NCBI GenBank assembly: GCA_023414985.1
Contig: JAEZLY010000233.1
Span: forward strand, 1 to 9,445
Length of the DNA: 9,445 nt
Direction of reading: 5' to 3'
Origin: Bacillota bacterium
GTDB lineage: Bacteria; Bacillota; Clostridia; Lachnospirales; Lachnospiraceae
In this document: piece after piece, positions 1 to 5,519 of the stretch
Position numbering within the stretch: the first letter of the stretch is position 1
Layout: the number at the start of each line of letters is the position of its first letter
Translations under genes and position numbers: made by a program
Notes under the pieces: generated by a model
The model's database searches: none
What the model was told of the DNA's origin: nothing
What the model saw: only the letters and a program-made list of their open reading frames with translations

Positions 1-576
1 ATTTTTATGCTTATTATTAAAGATGGGGAGCTTCAGAGCATAAATCACTCCACCGACCGTATAGATGATTCCGCCTGCCAGAAGCCATTCAAATGCAGCC
101 ATAGGCAGTGAATTGATGATCTGAGTAAAGGCCAGCACGCAGGTCCAGCCCATGGCAATATAGATGACGGAAGAGAACCATTTCGGACAGTGTACCCAAA
201 AACCGGTTACTATGATACCTACGGCAGCCAGCCCCCAGATCAGAGCCAGCATAGTAAGGCCAATTCGTCCTCCGAGTGCGATCAGACAAATCGGAGTATA
301 GGTTCCGGCAATCAGTACATAGATAGCCATATGATCCAACTTTTTCAATCGGACATGTACCTTCAGAGTTTTTCCGAAGGTGTGGTAGATGGTACTCGCT
401 GAATATAGCAGGATCATGCTCAGGATAAATACACCAAGGGAAAGGAGATGGACCGGATTGGGTTGGTCAGCTGCTTTTAGCAGTAAGGGTATGGCAGCAA
501 ACAATGCCATTAAGGTACCAATCAGGTGCGTGATGGAGCTTCCGGGATCTTTTGCTTTGACTTTTTTTACTGTCAT
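1..576 (-). CDS. trhA: Hemolysin III / TrhA family membrane protein (3' end outside window)
   Basis: The minus-strand frame stays open from an ATG at 576 to the window edge, giving 192 residues and no stop. Family hallmarks are visible: an S-x3-H motif (S61/H65, in SASTIYH), the LDH motif with H82 followed by MAIYVLIAGTYTP, and a late GGIIYTVGGVIYALKLP segment. In this PAQR-related family S-x3-H, the LDH histidine and a C-terminal H-x3-H pair form a metal site; that last motif lies beyond the window. Family members are about 215-220 aa, so roughly 25 residues are missing. Several hydrophobic segments (about 17-34, 43-64, 82-101, 106-125, 137-155, 164-181) fit a polytopic membrane protein. The start is supported by AAGGAG (585-590), eight bases upstream. 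The name 'hemolysin' is historical; the family is linked to membrane homeostasis. Family assignment is confident, the physiological role is not. Confidence 0.9.
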   Translation of the reverse strand, partial: MTVKKVKAKDPGSSITHLIGTLMALFAAIPLLLKAADQPNPVHLLSLGVFILSMILLYSASTIYHTFGKTLKVHVRLKKLDHMAIYVLIAGTYTPICLIALGGRIGLTMLALIWGLAAVGIIVTGFWVHCPKWFSSVIYIAMGWTCVLAFTQIINSLPMAAFEWLLAGGIIYTVGGVIYALKLPIFNNKHKN

Positions 577-584
577 AAAATCAA

Positions 585-590
585 CTCCTT
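585..590 (-). promoter_or_regulatory. Ribosome binding site of the hemolysin III gene
   Basis: AAGGAG on the minus strand with an 8-nt spacer to the ATG at 576. It fixes the start codon of the partial gene. Confidence 0.85.
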
Positions 591-668
591 CAAATATTGT
601 CTTTCTAAGCGGTAGAAAACTTTTTGTCTTAGTATGTGCATAATAACGGCATATATACATCGTGCTGT

Positions 669-712
669 ATCGATACTGTGTCATGTAGTAATCGATACTA
701 TGTAATGCGTAA
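669..712. repeat. Two 22-bp tandem units built on ATCGATACT
   Basis: ATCGATACT occurs at 669-677 and again at 691-699, exactly 22 bp apart. The similarity continues for seven more bases (ATCGATACT-G/A-TGT-C/A-ATG, 14 of 16 identical). The first unit lies in the perfect palindrome GTATCGATAC (667-676), the second in a dyad-like TAGTA-ATCGA-TACTA (686-700). The two-helical-turn spacing and the position just downstream of the predicted start of the hemolysin III transcript suggest a pair of operator sites. No regulator gene is adjacent. Confidence 0.6.
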
Positions 713-716
713 ATAT

Positions 717-745
717 ATACTACACCACATCGCTTTAAATTGCAA
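717..745 (-). promoter_or_regulatory. Sigma-A type promoter for the hemolysin III gene
   Basis: On the minus strand TTGCAA (745-740) is followed after exactly 17 bp by TAGTAT (722-717). The predicted transcription start is near 710, giving a leader of about 130 nt that contains the 22-bp direct repeat at 669-712. The match comes from sequence only. Confidence 0.6.
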
Positions 746-757
746 TAGAAAAAAATA

Positions 758-786
758 TTTTTTAAGTTACCGGTTTATGGTATACT
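758..786 (+). promoter_or_regulatory. Candidate extended -10 promoter for the DUF951-HAD-xth operon
   Basis: TGG-TATACT (778-786) fits an extended -10 element. The region 17 bp upstream (758-763) is only a T-run, so the -35 element is poor. The -10 lies inside palindrome copy 1, suggesting repression there. Transcription would begin near 793 and give a leader of about 147 nt containing palindrome copy 2. This is the best plus-strand candidate seen in the gap, but it is weak. Confidence 0.35.
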
Positions 787-804
787 ATCGATAGATAGTA
801 TACC
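779..804. repeat. Perfect palindrome, copy 1 (11-bp arms, GATA loop)
   Basis: GGTATACTATC (779-789), GATA (790-793), GATAGTATACC (794-804): eleven perfectly complementary pairs around a four-base centre. Its left arm contains TATACT (781-786) preceded by TGG, a candidate extended -10 box, so a protein bound to the palindrome would block that promoter. It is nearly identical in its inner 22 bp to copy 2 at 867-896. Confidence 0.9.
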
Positions 805-866
805 AGTGCCGAACGGAGTGAGTGCACATCCTGGTACGCAGTGCCATACCATGGACGCCTGCGGAC

Positions 867-896
867 ATAGTATACTATCGTTAGATAGTATACTAT
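867..896. repeat. Perfect palindrome, copy 2 (13-bp arms, GTTA loop)
   Basis: ATAGTATACTATC (867-879), GTTA (880-883), GATAGTATACTAT (884-896): thirteen perfect pairs. Compared with copy 1 the inner 22 bp differ at one loop position only. The next outward pair changes from G-C (779/804) to A-T (869/894), so pairing is kept. It ends 43 bp before the DUF951 start and no T-run follows, so it does not look like an intrinsic terminator for plus-strand transcription. Confidence 0.9.
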
Positions 897-939
897 AGGA
901 ATCAAGGATTCAGCGAAAGAGGGAGGTTATGGACAGCCT

Positions 940-1125
940 ATGGATTTATTTGTCGGTGATATCGTAAAGCTTAAAAAACAACATCCCTGTGGCAGCTATG
1001 AATGGGAGATACTTCGGGTGGGTATGGATTTTCGTCTTAAATGCCTCGGCTGCGGTCATCAGGTGATGCTGCCCCGCAAGCAGGTTGAAAAGAATATAAA
1101 GCAGGTCAGGAAGCCGGAGGCTTAA
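940..1125 (+). CDS. DUF951 family small protein
   Basis: A 61-aa protein matching the DUF951 family almost end to end: VGDIVKLKKQHPCGS at 5-19, EWEILRVG at 21-28 and the signature CLGCGH-x3-LPR at 35-46. Conserved cysteines (C17, C35, C38) and H15 could bind metal, but this is inference; no biochemical function of the family is known to me. The start at 940 agrees with family N-termini. Its ribosome site is odd: GGGAGG (921-926) lies 13 nt from this ATG, while an out-of-frame ATG at 929 is only 2 nt from it. No other in-frame start exists upstream. It is probably the first gene of an operon with the HAD gene, which starts 50 bp downstream. Confidence 0.88.
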   Translation: MDLFVGDIVKLKKQHPCGSYEWEILRVGMDFRLKCLGCGHQVMLPRKQVEKNIKQVRKPEA

Positions 1126-1175
1126 GTAACTGCTAAGATCAATGTCGGGTGTCATACAGATAGAAAGGATTAGAG

Positions 1176-1856
1176 ATGAAAGAATATATTTTTATGGATT
1201 TGGACGGTACTCTGACCAATCCGAAGTTGGGAATAACCAAATCGGTCCGATATGCCCTGCAATCCAAAGGGATTAATGTTGATGATCTTGACAGCCTGTG
1301 CAGATTTATCGGACCTCCGCTCAGAGAGTCCTTTATGAAGTTCTATGGCTTTGATGAGGGTCAGGCAGAGGAGCTGTTAGCAAAATACAGGGAGTATTTT
1401 AGCGTTACAGGTTTATATGAAAATGAGGTTTACGAAGGGATGGAGGAGCTGCTGATAGGGCTTAAAAAAGCAGGCAGGAAGCTGTATGTAGCAACTTCAA
1501 AGCCTGAAGAATTTGCCCAAAAGATACTGGAACATTTTCACCTGTCCGACTATTTTGATGCTATATGCGGCGCTACCATGGATGGAAGTCGTTCCTCCAA
1601 AGAGGAAGTTATTCTTTATACGATGGACAGGAACGGTATCACGGAAAAAGAGAAGATCGTCATGGTAGGAGACAGGGAGCATGACATCATCGGAGCAAAG
1701 GCAGCAGGCATAGCTTCCATAGGGGTATTATACGGCTTCGGGAGCAGGGAGGAATTCCTTGAGGCAGGTGCAGATGCCATTGCGGGTAGCGTGGAGGATG
1801 TATATGATATTATCGTACACATGGAGGACACTTCTGCGATCCAAAAGATGCTTTAG
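1176..1856 (+). CDS. HAD superfamily phosphatase, phosphoglycolate phosphatase-like
   Basis: A 226-aa soluble HAD hydrolase with all four motifs. Motif I is MDLDGTLT, with nucleophile D8 and acid/base D10. Motif II is VATSKP, with T107 or S108. Motif III lysine is probably K142 in SSKEE. Motif IV is VGDREHD, with D166 and D170 for magnesium. An alpha-helical cap lies at about 15-85, placing it in the subfamily I group with Gph and PpaX. These enzymes remove phosphate from small phosphoesters such as 2-phosphoglycolate, pyrophosphate or nucleotides; the substrate cannot be told from sequence. AAAGGA (1164-1169), six bases before the ATG, supports the start. Exonuclease III begins 33 bp downstream, so cotranscription is likely. 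Phosphoglycolate can arise from oxidative DNA ends, which would link the two genes, but that link is speculative. Confidence 0.88.
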   Translation: MKEYIFMDLDGTLTNPKLGITKSVRYALQSKGINVDDLDSLCRFIGPPLRESFMKFYGFDEGQAEELLAKYREYFSVTGLYENEVYEGMEELLIGLKKAGRKLYVATSKPEEFAQKILEHFHLSDYFDAICGATMDGSRSSKEEVILYTMDRNGITEKEKIVMVGDREHDIIGAKAAGIASIGVLYGFGSREEFLEAGADAIAGSVEDVYDIIVHMEDTSAIQKML

Positions 1857-1889
1857 GATATTTTCAAAGGGAAAGGAACGGGAGAAAAA

Positions 1890-2651
1890 ATGAAACTGAT
1901 ATCATGGAATGTAAATGGGTTAAGGGCTTGCTGTAATAAAGGCTTTGAGGATTTCTTCTCGAAGGAAGATGCGGATTTTTTCTGTCTGCAGGAGACGAAA
2001 TTACAGCCGGAGCAGGTGGAAATTTCGTATGAGGGTTATCATCAGTATTTCAATTCGGCCGTAAAAAAGGGATACTCGGGTACTGCGGTATTCTGTAAGA
2101 AAGAACCACTTAAGGTAACCTATGATTTAAATATAGACAAGCATGATCAGGAAGGAAGAGTCATTACACTGGAATACGAGGGCTTTTATCTGGTGACCGT
2201 ATATACCCCTAACTCCCAAAAGGAGCTGGCGAGGCTGGACTATCGTATGGAGTGGGAGGAGGATTTCAGAAAATATCTGATGGAACTGGATCTTAAGAAG
2301 CCGGTAATTGTCTGCGGCGACATGAATGTTGCTCATCAGGAGATCGATCTAAAGAACGCCAAATCCAACACACGAAATGCCGGTTTTACCATTGAGGAAC
2401 GGGACAAGATGACGAAGCTGCTGGAAAGCGGTTTTATTGATACGTTCCGGTATCTTTATCCGGATAAAAAAGATGCTTATACCTGGTGGTCCTATATGTT
2501 TAAGGCAAGGGAAAAGAACGTCGGATGGCGTATAGACTATTTTCTGGCTTCTGACAGCTTGAAGGATAAAATAGCAGACAGCCTGATCTATTCAGAGATT
2601 ATGGGAAGTGACCATTGTCCTGTCGGGCTTATCCTGAAAGAGATCGAATAG
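1890..2651 (+). CDS. xth: Exodeoxyribonuclease III / AP endonuclease
   Basis: A 253-aa member of the exonuclease-endonuclease-phosphatase fold, ExoA/Xth type, of normal length. It cleaves DNA 5' to abasic sites and has 3'-5' exonuclease and 3'-phosphatase activities in base-excision repair. Catalytic signatures are complete: N7 in SWNVNG, E35 in LQETK (magnesium), Y105 in VYTPNS, D144 and N146 in GDMNVAH, RIDYFL at 214-219, and the C-terminal D241-H242 pair in GSDHCPVG. GGGAG (1880-1884) lies five bases upstream of the ATG. The 33-bp gap after the HAD gene has no terminator, indicating the same transcript. The alternative gene name in Bacillus is exoA. Confidence 0.95.
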   Translation: MKLISWNVNGLRACCNKGFEDFFSKEDADFFCLQETKLQPEQVEISYEGYHQYFNSAVKKGYSGTAVFCKKEPLKVTYDLNIDKHDQEGRVITLEYEGFYLVTVYTPNSQKELARLDYRMEWEEDFRKYLMELDLKKPVIVCGDMNVAHQEIDLKNAKSNTRNAGFTIEERDKMTKLLESGFIDTFRYLYPDKKDAYTWWSYMFKAREKNVGWRIDYFLASDSLKDKIADSLIYSEIMGSDHCPVGLILKEIE

Positions 2652-2718
2652 GGAAAGTATAATCACACGAATAAGGAAAGAATATGACTTTTTTTGGCTT
2701 TATAGCATAAAGTTGTAC

Positions 2719-2747
2719 TTGTATTTCTTAAAATTTGTAGTTATACT
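2719..2747 (+). promoter_or_regulatory. Sigma-A type promoter for the HD-GYP gene
   Basis: TTGTAT (2719-2724), a 17-bp spacer, then TATACT (2742-2747), in an AT-rich stretch 40 bp upstream of the start codon. The expected transcription start is near 2754. It makes the HD-GYP gene independent of the xth operon. Confidence 0.65.
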
Positions 2748-2786
2748 TTATTTGATGGTACTTATGAGAACGGAAGGTGAAAATCA

Positions 2787-3860
2787 ATGGAGGCAGTTAG
2801 GATAAGGACGGATCAGGCTGAGGCTGGCATGAAGGTTGCCTCGGATATCTATAGCTCGAACAATCAGTTGATTATTACAAAAAACACGATTCTTGATGAA
2901 CGAATGATAACAAGATTGCGTTTTTATAATATTTATGGTCTGCTTATCTATAAGAGCGGTCCCAAGATAGAGGTCATAGATGAGGTATCCTATATCGAAA
3001 TGCTTCGAAGTACTCCGGAATTTAAGAAATTTAACCGCACCTATGTTGATACCGTTCAGAATATTGAAGATAACTTTAACCAAATACTTACAGGTACCAG
3101 CGATTTTGAAATTGACGCTCTTCTTGAAGAAACCAATCGAATCCTTATGGAGGGTCGCAATGGGGCACATATCCTGGAGATGCTCCATGGTATTCGAAAT
3201 TATGACGATATGACTTATGTCCATAGTCTGAACGTCTCTCTAATCTGTAATATTTTCGGCAATTGGCTCAGATTCTCACCGGAGGATGTCAAAATCCTCA
3301 CATTATGCGGATTACTCCATGATATCGGTAAGATGCTGATTCCCAAAGAGATCATACAAAAAGCAGGGAAATTGACACCGGAGGAATACAAAATCGTTAA
3401 GACCCACACAATTAAAGGGTATCAGGCACTGAAGGACCAATCCATAGATATCAGGGTAAAATATGCAACCCTGATGCATCATGAAAGATGTGACGGAAGC
3501 GGATATCCGAACGGCTTTATTGCAGAGCAGATTGATGACTATGCAAAGATCATCGCGATTGCTGATGTATATGATGCAATGACCTCAAACCGCCGCTACC
3601 GTGATGCCATCTGCCCCTTTGACGTCGTTGATGAGTTCGAAAGGGATGGCTTCCTAAAATACGATCCCGGCTATTTAATGACTTTCCTGGAACGCATCGT
3701 TGAATCTTATATGCATAATATGGTAAGGCTCAGTGACGGAAGGGAAGGAGAGGTTATTATGATTAACCGGCTTTCTCTTTCCAGACCCGTAATCCGTATA
3801 GGGAACGAATACATAGACCTTTCCCGCGAACGAAAAATTACGATCAAAGAGATTATATAA
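2787..3860 (+). CDS. HD-GYP domain cyclic-di-GMP phosphodiesterase
   Basis: A 357-aa cytoplasmic protein with no membrane segment or recognisable receiver domain. Residues 1-130 form an N-terminal region (MKVASDIYSSNNQLIITKNT, 15-34) typical of clostridial HD-GYP proteins. The HD-GYP domain spans about 135-310: first metal histidine H146, the HD pair H178-D179 in LLHDIGK, H207, HH at 231-232 in HHERCDGSGYP, and D260 in IADVYDAMTS. All metal ligands and the GYP triplet (239-241) are intact, so it should hydrolyse c-di-GMP to pGpG or GMP. A conserved tail (about 312-357) has a beta-rich pattern (LSDGREGEVIMINRLSLSRP). GGAAGG (2771-2776) lies ten bases upstream of the start. No diguanylate cyclase is in the window. 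Activity is inferred from motifs. Confidence 0.92.
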   Translation: MEAVRIRTDQAEAGMKVASDIYSSNNQLIITKNTILDERMITRLRFYNIYGLLIYKSGPKIEVIDEVSYIEMLRSTPEFKKFNRTYVDTVQNIEDNFNQILTGTSDFEIDALLEETNRILMEGRNGAHILEMLHGIRNYDDMTYVHSLNVSLICNIFGNWLRFSPEDVKILTLCGLLHDIGKMLIPKEIIQKAGKLTPEEYKIVKTHTIKGYQALKDQSIDIRVKYATLMHHERCDGSGYPNGFIAEQIDDYAKIIAIADVYDAMTSNRRYRDAICPFDVVDEFERDGFLKYDPGYLMTFLERIVESYMHNMVRLSDGREGEVIMINRLSLSRPVIRIGNEYIDLSRERKITIKEII

Positions 3861-3876
3861 TTTGCATAGAATGATT

Positions 3877-4215
3877 TTATGCGGTAAATATATATTGAAT
3901 AAGGAACATATAAAGAAGGGCACCCCCTCCGATGCTGAGCAGGGTGTTCTTTTTCCATTTATGTAGCACGATTATCACAAGGATGCTGATCGCTTCCGGT
4001 AGAGCAAACGGAGTGGCTGTGATCTGAAGGTCCTTTAGGCAATAAACCACCAGAAGCCCGATAATAGTAAAAGGAAGAACATCAGCCAGATATTTCACAT
4101 ACTTTGGGATCTCCTTATTCTCCGGAAACAGGATAAAGGGCAGCGCACGGGTAAGAAACGTACAAAGCGCTACGATGGCAAAAAACAGGGTCAACTGGGC
4201 CGTAGTGTAATTCAT
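3877..4215 (-). CDS. azlD: AzlD family branched-chain amino acid transport subunit
   Basis: A 112-aa protein with about four hydrophobic segments (8-24, 43-60, 72-85, 92-110) and the AzlD signature TRALPFILFP at 22-31. AzlD is the small partner of AzlC; together they export branched-chain amino acids and confer azaleucine resistance in Bacillus. The ATG at 4215 overlaps the azlC stop by four bases (ATGA), so translation is probably coupled. Its stop (TAA, 3879-3877) is only 16 bp from the end of the convergent HD-GYP gene. Length is normal for the family. Confidence 0.9.
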   Translation of the reverse strand: MNYTTAQLTLFFAIVALCTFLTRALPFILFPENKEIPKYVKYLADVLPFTIIGLLVVYCLKDLQITATPFALPEAISILVIIVLHKWKKNTLLSIGGGALLYMFLIQYIFTA

Positions 4216-4910
4216 AAAAACTTACTCCTTTCCATCGGCTTCTTTAGCAGCGTGACAAGCAAAATGATGCAGATCATGGAAGGAATAATAAAATCCGATG
4301 CACCAAACAGCACACGGCATAAGATTGCGCTGGTGATCCCAATCACGGCCGGAAGATGGTTCTTTGTAGCCTCCCATTGATTGATCAGGATAACAACAAA
4401 GAGCGCAGTAAGGACAAAATCTATTCCCTTGGTATTAATTTTCAGCATACCACCGAGGAAGCCGCCGAACAGTGATCCACTGATCCAGTAAAGCTGGTCC
4501 AGGAAGGAAACGAAGAAATAGAACCATTTTTTCTCTACCTGCTCGGGGACCTTCGCCGAGCAGAGGATGGAAAAACTCTCGTCCGTCAGGGAAAAAATAA
4601 GATAAGGCTTCAATCTTCCGATGCCCCGGTACTGTTTCAGCATGGAAATACCGTAGAACAAATGTCTGGCGTTTACTGCAATTGTCATCAGGAATGCTCC
4701 CAGGGGATCGAAGCCCGCCGCTAATAAGGCTACTGCTACAAACTGCATCGACCCAGCATAAACGAAGATACTGGCAACGGTAATCCAGATCAGGGAAAAT
4801 CCCTTGCTGTTCATGAGAATACCATAAGCGGTTCCGAGTACAAGATAGCCGGTTAGAACAGGTATGGTATGTGGAAAAGCAGCCTTTAGGGCTGCTGTTT
4901 TTGTCTTCAT
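4212..4910 (-). CDS. azlC: AzlC family branched-chain amino acid exporter subunit
   Basis: A 232-aa polytopic membrane protein. AzlC signatures include GYLVLGTAYG (21-30), VYAGSMQFVAVALL (50-63), NARHLFYGISM (80-90) and SLTDESFSI (107-115), then DQLYWISGSLFGG (138-150) and GIDFVLTALFVV (162-173). The arrangement matches the LIV-E family, in which AzlC and AzlD form a branched-chain amino acid efflux system. The start is fixed by AAGGAGT (4924-4918), seven bases upstream of the ATG. The gene sits 24 bp after an unrecognised 134-aa ORF and overlaps azlD by four bases, forming a three-gene operon. The actual substrate is not determined by sequence. Confidence 0.92.
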   Translation of the reverse strand: MKTKTAALKAAFPHTIPVLTGYLVLGTAYGILMNSKGFSLIWITVASIFVYAGSMQFVAVALLAAGFDPLGAFLMTIAVNARHLFYGISMLKQYRGIGRLKPYLIFSLTDESFSILCSAKVPEQVEKKWFYFFVSFLDQLYWISGSLFGGFLGGMLKINTKGIDFVLTALFVVILINQWEATKNHLPAVIGITSAILCRVLFGASDFIIPSMICIILLVTLLKKPMERSKFL

Positions 4911-4934
4911 TGCGGATACTCCTTCTTCTGGGTT

Positions 4935-5339
4935 TTATCTTTTTGAACTGCCGACGTAGACAGGGGTGAAATCCTCGCTGTCTTCGCATACAAAGCCGGA
5001 ATATTTTTCAACCAGCTGTTCAAAGTAAGGAGTTGCTTCAGGAATATCCTCCTTATTCAGATTGATGGCATAGATGGTCTGAATCCCTCTGTTCTTCACA
5101 AAGGCAGCATCAGAAGGATCTTTAAAGTCAATATCAACAGGCTCGAAATCTACGGAGTTCTGATTCGGGAGAGTCAGCTCCAGCACGTCCATCTCTTCCC
5201 AAAGCTCTAGGGTCAATCCATAGGTTCCTCCATATAGGTTGGCGATATCTTTGACAGTGATTTTACCTGGAGTCATATAGAGCAGATCAATATATTGCTT
5301 CGTAAACTGTTTCGGAAGTCCTTTTTTCTTACCAGACAT
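4935..5339 (-). CDS. Unrecognised 134-aa protein, first gene of the azlCD operon
   Basis: I do not recognise this family. The protein is soluble, with a basic N-terminus (GKKKGLPKQ) and an acidic remainder. The segment about 9-40 (QFTKQYIDLLYMTPGKITVKDIANLYGGTYGL) has two helix-like blocks that loosely suggest a small DNA- or RNA-binding fold, but there is no convincing helix-turn-helix. The middle and end (50-130) alternate strand-like and acidic stretches. It is a real gene: it has a ribosome site AAAGGA (5352-5347) seven bases before the ATG, two well-formed promoters directly upstream, and only 24 bp to azlC. The context suggests a regulator or accessory factor for amino acid export, but this is guilt by association only. 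Confidence 0.75.
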   Translation of the reverse strand: MSGKKKGLPKQFTKQYIDLLYMTPGKITVKDIANLYGGTYGLTLELWEEMDVLELTLPNQNSVDFEPVDIDFKDPSDAAFVKNRGIQTIYAINLNKEDIPEATPYFEQLVEKYSGFVCEDSEDFTPVYVGSSKR

Positions 5340-5359
5340 AATGTCATCCTTTCTCTGGG

Positions 5360-5388
5360 ATTATAATATTGGGTACATTATAATACAA
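5360..5388 (-). promoter_or_regulatory. Promoter P2 of the 134-aa/azlC/azlD operon
   Basis: TTGTAT (5388-5383), a 17-bp spacer, then TATAAT (5365-5360) on the minus strand. It overlaps P1 and is shifted by 17 bp. The predicted start near 5353 leaves only about 13 nt before the ATG, just enough for the ribosome site, so P1 may be the more productive promoter. Confidence 0.55.
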
Positions 5389-5405
5389 GGAACTGAAAAT
5401 GACAA
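5377..5405 (-). promoter_or_regulatory. Promoter P1 of the 134-aa/azlC/azlD operon
   Basis: TTGTCA (5405-5400), a 17-bp spacer, then TATAAT (5382-5377) on the minus strand: near-consensus for sigma-A. Predicted start near 5370, giving a leader of about 30 nt with the ribosome site in place. Confidence 0.7.
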
Positions 5406-5435
5406 TTACAAATAAAAGACCGGTGCTGATATAAG
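5406..5435 (+). promoter_or_regulatory. Candidate promoter for the DedA-PAP2 gene
   Basis: TTACAA (5406-5411), an 18-bp spacer, then TATAAG (5430-5435). Its -35 abuts the -35 of minus-strand P1 (5405-5400). The leader would be about 80 nt. The match is moderate. Confidence 0.35.
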
Positions 5436-5504
5436 GGTTAGTCATAAAACAGACGATATGATTCATAGTAAGAGGGTTTTGGTTCAGACGATCGGAGCCG
5501 CAGA

Positions 5505-5510
5505 AGGAGG
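5505..5510 (+). promoter_or_regulatory. Strong ribosome binding site of the DedA-PAP2 gene
   Basis: AGGAGG, nine bases before the ATG at 5520, a full Shine-Dalgarno match that fixes the start. Confidence 0.85.
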
Positions 5511-5519
5511 GAATATTTC

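Larger units (their letters stand above)
577..939. other. 363-bp intergenic region between divergent trhA and DUF951 genes
   Basis: No credible gene lies here. The stretch holds, left to right: the trhA ribosome binding site and leader, the 22-bp repeat, the trhA promoter, an A/T-rich block around 746-768, two palindromes (779-804, 867-896) separated by a GC-rich core of about 59% G+C, and the approach to the DUF951 start. A small plus-strand ORF that enters at 389 and ends at 643 is antisense to trhA and is not considered real. Confidence 0.8.

Noticed and set aside
389..643. 84-codon plus-strand ORF antisense to trhA
   Set aside because: It lies opposite a clear hemolysin III coding region, has no good ribosome site, and its product resembles nothing.
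2698..2712. CTTTAT-AGC-ATAAAG hairpin near a T-run after xth
   Set aside because: The T-run precedes the hairpin on the plus strand, so it cannot act as an intrinsic terminator for xth; the stem is only six A/T-rich pairs.
3864..3882. GCATAGAA-TGA-TTTTATGC hairpin between HD-GYP and azlD
   Set aside because: Eight pairs including a G-U, but no U-tract follows in either direction.
3918..3955. Possible plus-strand terminator (CACCC ... GGGTG then TTCTTTTT) after the HD-GYP gene
   Set aside because: The stem is about five pairs plus wobbles with a 16-nt loop and lies inside the azlD coding region, where the T-run simply encodes Lys-rich codons on the other strand. Possible but not supported enough to list.
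5450..5492. CAGACGAT direct repeat at 5450-5457 and 5485-5492
   Set aside because: Eight bases repeated once in a 180-bp gap can easily occur by chance and nothing else supports a site.
4911..5519. T-box or amino-acid riboswitch for the azlCD operon
   Set aside because: The predicted leaders are only about 13-30 nt, too short for a T-box, and no TGGNACCGCG-like box is present.
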